Assembly: GCA_029204225.1 (NCBI GenBank)
Contig: CM055101.1
Coordinates: 57,786,920-57,850,919, forward strand
Source: Diphasiastrum complanatum
Taxonomy: Eukaryota > Streptophyta > Lycopodiopsida > Lycopodiales > Lycopodiaceae
DNA: 64,000 nucleotides
Direction: 5' to 3'
Within the stretch, counting starts at the first letter, position 1, and the number at the start of each line of letters is the position of its first letter. The position numbers were made by a program, and so were the translations under genes. Shown here one piece after another: positions 56,730 through 64,000 of this stretch. A model generated the notes under the pieces. That model was not told the DNA's origin. It made no database searches and worked only from the letters and a program-made list of their open reading frames with translations.

Positions 56730-57505
56730 ACACGAGTTTAGTATAGATGTCTCTAAAGGCATAAATCTATCGGGTGCTACGCTCTTCCTTCCTAGCAATG
56801 TGGTAACTCAGTGTATGAAATGTAACACGTTATTTTGTGGTGTTGGTCATATAAAACAAACTCGACAAATGACATGAATCTTAGCGTAAATTGCTTCGAA
56901 ATACATAACATTATGTATTTCAAAGCAATATACTTTTTGTTGAATGTCTTTGAATTGGGTGTGATCGAATAACAGACAAGGAACTACTGTCTTCTCTTTC
57001 ACGTCATCCAAAAAATATATAGATAAATGGAGAGAGAGGTGCATTTTATGCATACTAAAGGAGAGTAAAGCGTACACAATATACACTAAGCTGCCACACT
57101 AACAATGCACAACTAATTTGCAAACATGTTTTTCAAAAAAAAAAAAAATGTGTACAAGAGTACTAGTTACTGTGCAGCACGTGGCACTTGCAAATCTTAA
57201 GCTATTTAATGTGCACAATTCTAGTTATTTTTGTTTGTGTATTTCTAATAGCTATAAATTTGCCTATTAGCTTCTTGTTACAGTAGGTGATTGGCTTCTT
57301 GTTACAACAACTGAAATCACACGAATGCTTATGTGGCCACTATGTCATGTTGCTTGAATCATGCATTTGTAGGGGAACATAGGCACAGTATAGGAATGGA
57401 ACTGGCAACTTTTTCTTAAACCAGTATGATAAAATACTTGACGGTTTTGTATACAAAAAAATAAACCTTTTTATGAGTAAGAAGATTTCAAAAAATTGAG
57501 AAGCT
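56730..57505. other. Unassigned AT-rich sequence
   Basis: A small palindrome (CATAACATTATG / TATTTCAAAGC region) lies around 56900-56930. No gene recognised. Confidence 0.4.
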
Positions 57506-57880
57506 TTATAAAATGCAAGTTTTATGAAGATAACTCGAGGTTTCTCGAGCACTGAGCGCTACCCCTTTGAGCTGCATACATGACTCCATGAATAATTTGT
57601 GAATGTGTGAATACCCAAACCAAGTCGATGTTTCAAAATTTGCTCTGGAGGTAAAGCCTTGGTCAAAACATTGGCCGTTTGTTTTGAAAATAAGCAAATC
57701 TACAAACAAAATATCCTCCACATAGTCCTTGACATAATAAAAATGAATTAGATTATGTTGTTGTGGCGAATGAATAACAATGGAAAATGAATTAGAATGT
57801 GCTTTGTCCTTGAATGAATAACAACCCCATATACTATCACATAGGTTATCACAGGTGGATAACCTCATAGTTACTATCAC
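57506..57880 (-). pseudogene. Copia RNase H C-terminal remnant, probable
   Basis: Minus-strand frame of 124 residues. YYVKDYVED, then TNGQCFDQGFTSRANFET and WFGYSHIHKLF resemble, weakly, the copia RNase H end pattern (YHFVRDLVE, T..QVADIFTK.L....F, LGV). Conserved His and Asp positions are partly lost. Could be a shadow of something else. Confidence 0.4.
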
Positions 57881-58220
57881 ATCAAGAGAGCATTAGCAAA
57901 AGCAATACTACGTGAAGGGTTACAGCCAACCGAGTTTTATGAGAGCATTCTAAACAACCATGTTTATGCTATGGCTTATGATATCTCCTTGAAACCGTTG
58001 AAAGGACAGCGCTCAATCACATTATTAGTAGCATAGCTTGATGAAAAATGGCTCATACAACAAGCTACAATAAATTGCGCTAAATGAACACATTTATGAG
58101 TAATTTTTCAGCGCTGGCCAGCGCTCAAATCCGCCTCAATGGGCAGCGGCCATCCATTCCATATAAAGTATGCTACTAATCATGAACAATAAGCTTGCTA
58201 TCCAGCGCTTATTACAAGCC
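57881..58220. mobile_element. Possible small fold-back element
   Basis: ATTAGTAGCATA (about 58025) is repeated inverted as TATGCTACTAAT (about 58169), inside a broader imperfect palindrome bounded by CAGCGCT motifs (58007, 58204) with GCGCTGGCCAGCGC at the centre (58110). No target duplication identified. Confidence 0.45.
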
Positions 58221-59587
58221 AAAAGAGTTGATAGCATACCTGAAAATTTGCCCACTTTTGCTCTTTGGAATAGCATTTGATCGTGAGAGTATCCAATGAT
58301 AGTATGCAAGTTGATTGTCTGTTATTACAAAAAAATATTCATGGTAAACCGCAAGCATTCATCATAAGGTTTCACTTACAATTTTCCTTATCAACGAGTT
58401 ATCATAACTTGAACCAAACTCACCTTTGTTTGTAGTATTACACCACCAATGCTTTTCCACTAGCAATCACGAGCATTCTCTTCGATCACAATCTCAGTAA
58501 GGTAGAGCACTATGAGAGCAAGACGGAGGGAGAGAGAGAGAGAGCACGGAAGCATGAGGGAAAGTGAATAGGGTTGTGTGATTTCCCTCTTTATAGGACC
58601 TTCAAACTTAGTAGTATATGTATTAAGTTATATCTCAAGTACAAAAAAAGTAAATCATTTCTCCTCATCACCTTCAAAGACCAACTCTGCAGTATGGTCA
58701 TGGAAGAATTTGTGGATCTATAAAACTCAATAGATCTTATTTTGCTTAAGTCTATGTATCTAAAGAAAACTACTAAAAGAATGACCTTTAAAAAAAATTT
58801 CAACTACATAGCCAAAGATTATTATGACAATGTCTCTCTTTGAAAAAATTATTTTTTATGATTATTTTTTATAAAATTTGTCGTGATGACTTCAAATTTC
58901 ACCATTTACAAAGTTTTTCAAGTAATGGCATAGGAACAGTTTTTTGTCATGATCCTTGGATTTATTTGGTAGATCATTATCTTATCGTAAATGCATCTAC
59001 CTCCACAATATCTTGCCAAATACAAGTACAAATCAAATTTCTTGAAAACAAAGATACCAGATAATGTCATCAACTTGATCATTTTTGTGATGTGTTTGAT
59101 TAATATCTCTACTAACACTTTGATTATGGTTTGGTAACTTGAAGGACAAATTAGTCTTTGATGTTTGGAACTTAAAACCTTTATATTAGTTCTCATTCTC
59201 ATTATTTATCAAAACATAGCCATAACTAGTTGAAGTGCTTGTGCATATTGAAAATTATTTGTGTTGATTCTAATTTGTTGGCAATATGCCTTGTGGATGA
59301 GTTAAGCACCCCTTGTGGATGAAACATTTTCCTTAAGTGGATAAAAAAAAGTCTCCATGAGTACTGGATGAATAATCTCCTTGTGGGTTCTCCCCTTGTG
59401 GGTGTACTCTCTCCCTTGTGGATGAGAAAGGATCCTCTTCATGGATGAGCAAGTTTTGCTAACATTTTGCATACAGTTTTTTGTCGGTTCAATTTAATTG
59501 AATGCATCAATATCAGATTAGAGAGCAATCATATCCATCATGTCTACTCATATGGAGGAATCATGTTGGAAGGAAGGGGTAGGTGTG
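58221..59587. other. Unassigned AT-rich sequence with short repeats
   Basis: 59290-59450 holds about six imperfect copies of CCTTGTGGATGA-type words spaced 20-35 bp. A short GA run is at 58527-58544. No gene recognised. Confidence 0.4.
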
Positions 59588-60340
59588 AAGGTTTCACACA
59601 TGTGAAGACCTGCCCAACACCCACAATGATTTTCTAAGGTAAATTGTGATATCTATCACATAGATTGTAGCCTAAAATCTTCCTAGATTGATTCTGAGGG
59701 AAGAGCACAATTTCATTCATAATGAATCCACATTCAATTGGCACTCGAAGCAATCAAAGTACATGAAAAAACTAAGTTCCCAACATGTTTTTAGAAAAGA
59801 AAAATAGCCTACTCTCAGGTAGAAAGAGAAAGTTAGTGAGCCCTCAAGTAGAGAGAGAATATGAGGAAAAACAATGGGTAACACATACATTGCTTCACAA
59901 AAACTTTTATGTACAATAAGAAAGATGTACCATATAGTAGTAGCACGAGATCTATCTGAAGTAAATGCTCTAGAATGATTGGACCCCATTTATTGCCTTT
60001 CTACATCATGATTCACCCCCTTGATTTGCACTTCTCATCATGATTGGACCTCATGATTTCCACCTGACAATTTGATTGGGCCTCATGATGTGCACCTCTA
60101 AACAATGATTGGTTCACATGTAATGCACCTCTTAAAGTTATTGGCCTTGTGATCTATGTCTCTAAATGCGATTGGGCCAAATAAATGCATTTCAATCCTA
60201 ACATCATGTGACAAACGTCACTATCTCACTAGATCTCAAGTTTGAGGCCTATTGACTATTCAAACTCAACATAAATGAACTAAAATGATTATCCCCATCC
60301 TACACACGTGAGAACATGCTCCACACATGCGAGATTTACA
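59588..60340 (-). mobile_element. Diverged LTR-like sequence related to the A/B copia LTR
   Basis: Shares in order with 13237-13470: a TGTGAAG start, ACATGTGAAG, AGAGCACAATTTCAT, CTCTCAGGTAGAAAGAGAAA and CCTCAAGTAGAGAGAGAAT. Later part holds repeated CATGATTGG(A/G)CCTCATG words (60005-60190). Boundaries are approximate. Confidence 0.4.
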
Positions 60341-60414
60341 TATGTACATGAAATTATAAACTAATCAAGCTAGATTTTGCAAAATCTTCACAATAGGCTT
60401 AACTCAAGAAATTA

Positions 60415-61640
60415 CTCAATCTAGAATGTAAGGATGGAGTCTTCACTAGAAATAAATGATATTATGAATATTTTGATAATTGCGGGCTTGGAGGAAATAC
60501 CACAACAGGTACAGCATCAAGTATGGTTTGATAAGAGGCTAAACAAGCTCTTCATGTTGTTAAGATGAATATGTCTAAAAGAAGTTGGCAGGTGCACATA
60601 TGCAAGTTGTGAGGCTTGGGAGACTCTTCAAAAGCTATATTTTTATTTAAGTATACTGCAAGGGTGTTGACCCTTAGAAGACAAATCTTTCAAAGTAATC
60701 GAAAGGAATGAGAAAATGCCGATACTTTTGTCTTAGGAGTCAAATCATTGAAAGGTGACTTAGCATGCATTGATATAGGCGATAAGGATAATGAATTTGT
60801 TCAAGTTATTCTTAATGGTCTGTTGGAAGCTCATGGTAACATTGTACAAAGTTTTGCAATACAAAGGGCCTTTCCAAGTGTTGAGGACTTACAAAAAGAC
60901 TTGGTAGCTGAGGAGAAAAAGTTTGCAAATGTTCAAGCAAGAAGTGTCGGCACTTCTACTCGAGGAGGAAGAGATCGAGGCTTTTTTCTCAAGATGCCAA
61001 TACAAGGGCAAAGACAAAGGTAAGGCATTCAAGAAAGGCATCATAGACTAGGTGCAAGGTGAGACTTCTTCTTTTGTAGGTAAAAAGAAAGAAATCTCAC
61101 CTTGCACCTAGTCTAAGTTGAATTGCTTTTATTGTGGAGTAAAAGGTCACAAGCAAAATGAATGTTGTAAGAATAAAAGAGCGCAAGGAATTAAGCAAGG
61201 AAATCTTGTTTTTGATAAAGATGAACAAAATGATTTTGATTACCTATTGATGTCATGACAAACATATTGATTTTTGGTGGACTGATAGTGGAGCAAGCTC
61301 CCATATGACAACTCATAGGGAATATTTTTCTTCCTTGATAACTTATGATGATGAAAGGAAGGTCATCTACACCACAAATGACGACCAAAGTGCCATCAAG
61401 GGGGTTGGAACTATTCCTATTTCACTCACTACAAATAGGAATACAAAGCTTGAGAATGTTTTGTCATTCTTACTCTTATTAAGAATCACCTTAGTGTAGG
61501 GAAAATGATTGATAAGCATCATGAAGTTGAATTTTTCGATGACACTTGCTTGACAAGAAGCAAGGGAACCTTGATTGCCATGGGCATGAGGCAAGGTAAA
61601 GGCATATACTTAGATTCAGATATGATTTCTATTGTGTTTT
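60415..61640 (+). pseudogene. Copia element G: gag, protease and pre-integrase remnants
   Basis: Gag: CEAWETLQKLY, DNEFVQVILNGLLEAHGNIVQS, FPSVEDLQKDLVAEEKKF (60780-60930). An inverted 22-bp match (CTAGGTGCAAGGTGAGA / TCTCACCTTGCACCTAG, 61050 and 61094) interrupts gag. Zinc knuckle LNCFYCGVKGHKQNECC (near 61120). Protease: WWTDSGASSHMTTHRE (near 61278). Pre-integrase: HHEVEFFDDTCLTRSKGT and MGMRQGKGIYLD. It ends near 61640. Several stops and frameshifts. Confidence 0.88.
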
Positions 61641-61689
61641 TCTATGATCTTGCTAGTTAGAATTTTATCTCTTGAGAGTATTAATGCAA

Positions 61690-62300
61690 CCAAAAACTCT
61701 GAACTTCTTCAATATTAAAGTTTTGACACTAGTCCAAATCTCATAAAGAGTTATGTTGTTGAGACTCTTTGTAGTCACATCGATTATGAATTTAGACTAT
61801 CATTGCTACAACTTTGGACCAAAATGATTTGGGAAGCAATGCATGTGCCAACATACTCTTGGCACTTTCTACCAAGGTCCTATTCTTTCTTTCCGCTATT
61901 AAATTGGATTGTGGCGAGTAGTTTGTGGTGAATTGTCTTGAAATTCCTTGAATCTAGCAGTAGTTGAGGAATTTAGTCAAGATGTATTTACCACCAATAT
62001 CTATCCTTATGGCCTTCAACTTCCTGCTAGTCTTAATCTCAACTTGTTCAGACTTCTGATTTTTGCTTAGAAAGTATATTGCATTTCTTTTATGGATGTC
62101 AAAAAGTATTTGGCTCCCCCTAAAGAAGCATTGTCCACAGATCCACATGGATCATTATGTACAATGTCTAGCAAATCTTTTGAAATATGAACTTGATTTG
62201 ATCTAAATGGTGTTCTATCATATTTCCCTAAAATACAACTTTCACCAACAAGATGACTCTTGTTGCTAAAATAGTCTAGATCATGAACTAATTTCTAACT
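61690..62300 (-). pseudogene. Copia integrase fragment, reversed
   Basis: Minus strand gives, from right to left, TPFRSNQVHISKDLLDIVHN, KYFLTSIKEMQ, RKLKAIRIDIGGKYILTKFL (second Asp region), YSPQSNLIAERKNRTLVESA (Glu region) and LAHALLPKSFW. It adjoins element G tail-to-tail, so it is either a separate element or an inverted part of G. Confidence 0.85.
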
Positions 62301-62749
62301 AGACATGTGCAAAATACTTAAATGATTATTTCTTTTGCAAATTTGGTACATATAGAACATTTGAAAAAAACTCATTTTTCCATTTTGAAATTGGAAACAA
62401 ATAGTACTTTTAGACAAATTGTACTATACACTATTGTCATATAGATGTATAAACTTCTTTGTACTATAGGGCTTATATTGTCGGAACCATTCTTTATGAT
62501 TGGTTGTGTGCTGACTTGTACCTAAATCAAGATACCAAAATTGGTATTCTTGAATGTCTTCATACGATCCTCCTCAATATTGTCCACTTCTTGAATATCT
62601 TCTACAATATTAACTTGTTGCCGGTCAGATTACTTTTTTTTGTTATTGTTGAATTTCTAAATTCTACAATATTGAATCTCATGGTTTGTTCTTTTACAAT
62701 ACTTGTAGAACAATTTTCTCTTTGTCTTTGCTCATGCGAACATTGTCCA
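62301..62749. other. Unassigned AT-rich sequence
   Basis: An open frame at 62459-62788 is rich in Leu, Ile and Phe and shows no domain; its end overlaps gag of element H in another frame. Confidence 0.35.
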
Positions 62750-64000
62750 AAGTATTGCTATTCAAAAGACTTTTCCAAGTTTGATTGATCTTCAAGAGAT
62801 CTTGATCAATGAAGAATATAGGCTTCAAGCAAGAGGTGGATCTTCATCAACATCTCAAGTTGGAGAGGAGGCTATCTTCATCAAAGGCAAATTCAAGGGC
62901 AAAAGCAAAAGTAACTAGTCTAAATGGCAAGATCAAGTGGATGCTTCTTCAAATGGCAAAAAGAAAGATAGATCAAAGTTCAAGTGCTTCTATTGTAGAA
63001 TTTTCCACAAGGATCAAGTGCTTAAGGAATGATAATGGTGGTGAGTACATATCTACCAAGTTCAAGGCCTTTTGTGATGAGCATGGAATCAAGAGGGAGT
63101 ATACAACACCAAGGACTCCACAATAAAATGGAGTGGCTGAAAGGAAGAATAGGAATTTATGTGAAAGTGCTAAAGCCACGAGGGTAAGTACTAATCTTGA
63201 TAAACCATTTTGGGATCAAGCTTTGTTGTGTGAAAATTTCTTTTGCAATAGGTGGTTGAGTGCTATTGTGGATGGAAGGACACCTTTTGAGATGTTATTC
63301 AAGAGGAGGCCGAGTGTCAACTTTCTAAACTTTTGGATGAACATGTTATGTCAAATAACTCTTGATGATAGGACCAAGGAGGATCCATCTTCAAGGAAAG
63401 GAATTTGTGTTGGATATAGTGAGGTGAGTAAAGCCTACAAGGTTTACATTCCTTATACTAACAGAGTGATTGTTGGTAAAGATGTCATTTTTGATGAGGG
63501 GACATTCCAAAAGTGTCTGCAAGCATTATTGATGGTGATGTGGATGGATCTAACATTCTTGATGTTGATGTAAAGGATACTACTTTAGATGGTAATGATG
63601 CTGGTAGTAGTTTTTGGAAGTTATGTTGCTTTCCTAACCTCTTTTGATGAATCTACAAGTGTAGATGAAGCAAGGAAAGAAGAGGAGTGCCTCCAAGCAA
63701 CGGATATTGAGTATCAAGCTCTTATGAAGAATGGAACATGGAGATTGGGTGGAGTTACCTAAGGACAAGAAAGCTATTGGATGCAAATGGATCTTCAAGG
63801 TGAAGACAAACCAAGATGGATCTATCAACAAGTACAAGGCAAGGTTAGTGGCAAAAGGATATGCTCAAGAACAAGGGATTGACTATGATGAGACCTTTGC
63901 ACCTGTGGCAAAGATGGTAAGCATTCGAGTCATCATCTTACTTGATACACTTTATGCATGGGATCCATGGCAATTGGACATTACAAAAGCTTTTTTGAAT
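62750..64000 (+). pseudogene. Copia element H: gag end, integrase and reverse transcriptase, runs off the window
   Basis: Gag C-terminus with GGSSSTSQVGEEAIFIKGKF (as in element A), then half a zinc knuckle, KCFYC, fused directly to integrase STRIKCLRNDNGGEYISTKF, so the rest of the knuckle, protease and integrase N-terminus are deleted. Integrase goes on with a stop in TPQ-NGVAERKNRNLCESAK, FWDQALL, DGRTPFEMLFKRRPS and VGKDVIFDE. Reverse transcriptase: ELPKDKKAIGCKWIFKVK, KYKARLVAKGYAQEQGID, FAPVAKMVSIRVII, QLDITKAFLN at the window edge. Same family as element A. Confidence 0.9.

Overview
This window is plant nuclear DNA, almost certainly from a land plant with a large, repeat-rich genome. 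The signs are GT-AG introns, class I cytosolic small heat-shock protein genes with TATA boxes and heat-shock elements, plant-type Ty1/copia and Ty3/gypsy retrotransposons primed by initiator tRNA-Met (TGGTATCAGAGC sites), long (CT)n tracts, and no bacterial-style operons. Both small HSP genes carry an intron at the same place in the alpha-crystallin domain. Class I genes of flowering plants are generally intronless, so a fern or other non-flowering lineage seems more likely; this is an inference and not proven.

Layout. 1-2340: a broken non-LTR retrotransposon on the minus strand, ending just upstream of the heat-shock promoter. 2358-3423: small HSP gene 1. 5080-7080: two diverged copies of an unidentified coding-like sequence, a perfect 189-bp tandem duplication and a tRNA-derived SINE. 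8425-9125: an 85-bp tandem array. 10430-22465: a knot of copia elements (A, B, C, X) with a nested insertion and an apparent 8-kb inversion between opposed LTRs. 22988-25385: copia E. 25690-36665: two gypsy elements, with copia D sitting inside the 3' part of the first. 36967-37500: a copia RNase H remnant. 39269-40288: small HSP gene 2, a paralogue of gene 1, followed by a second SINE. 41232: a third SINE. 42640-44850: an LTR-like GC-rich segment, a primer-binding site and a two-step higher-order minisatellite, probably a non-autonomous LTR element. 47570-50755: copia F. 51450-54197: a multi-exon, damaged transposase-like gene that I cannot assign to a family. 54249-54875 and 56355-56729: two divergent histone H3-fold genes, the first with a premature stop, the second intact with a CENH3-like first loop. 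55027-55343: a fold-back element between them. 57506-64000: further copia remnants (RNase H, G, a reversed integrase piece, H), H running off the window end.

Functionally, the only clearly host-type, probably active genes are the two small HSPs. The intact H3-like gene is the most unusual candidate. Nearly everything else is retrotransposon sequence in various stages of decay, and the nesting lets part of the order of events be read: copia C jumped into copia B (5-bp target duplication CAAGG), copia D interrupts gypsy 1, and LTR-LTR exchange appears to have flipped the B/X interval.
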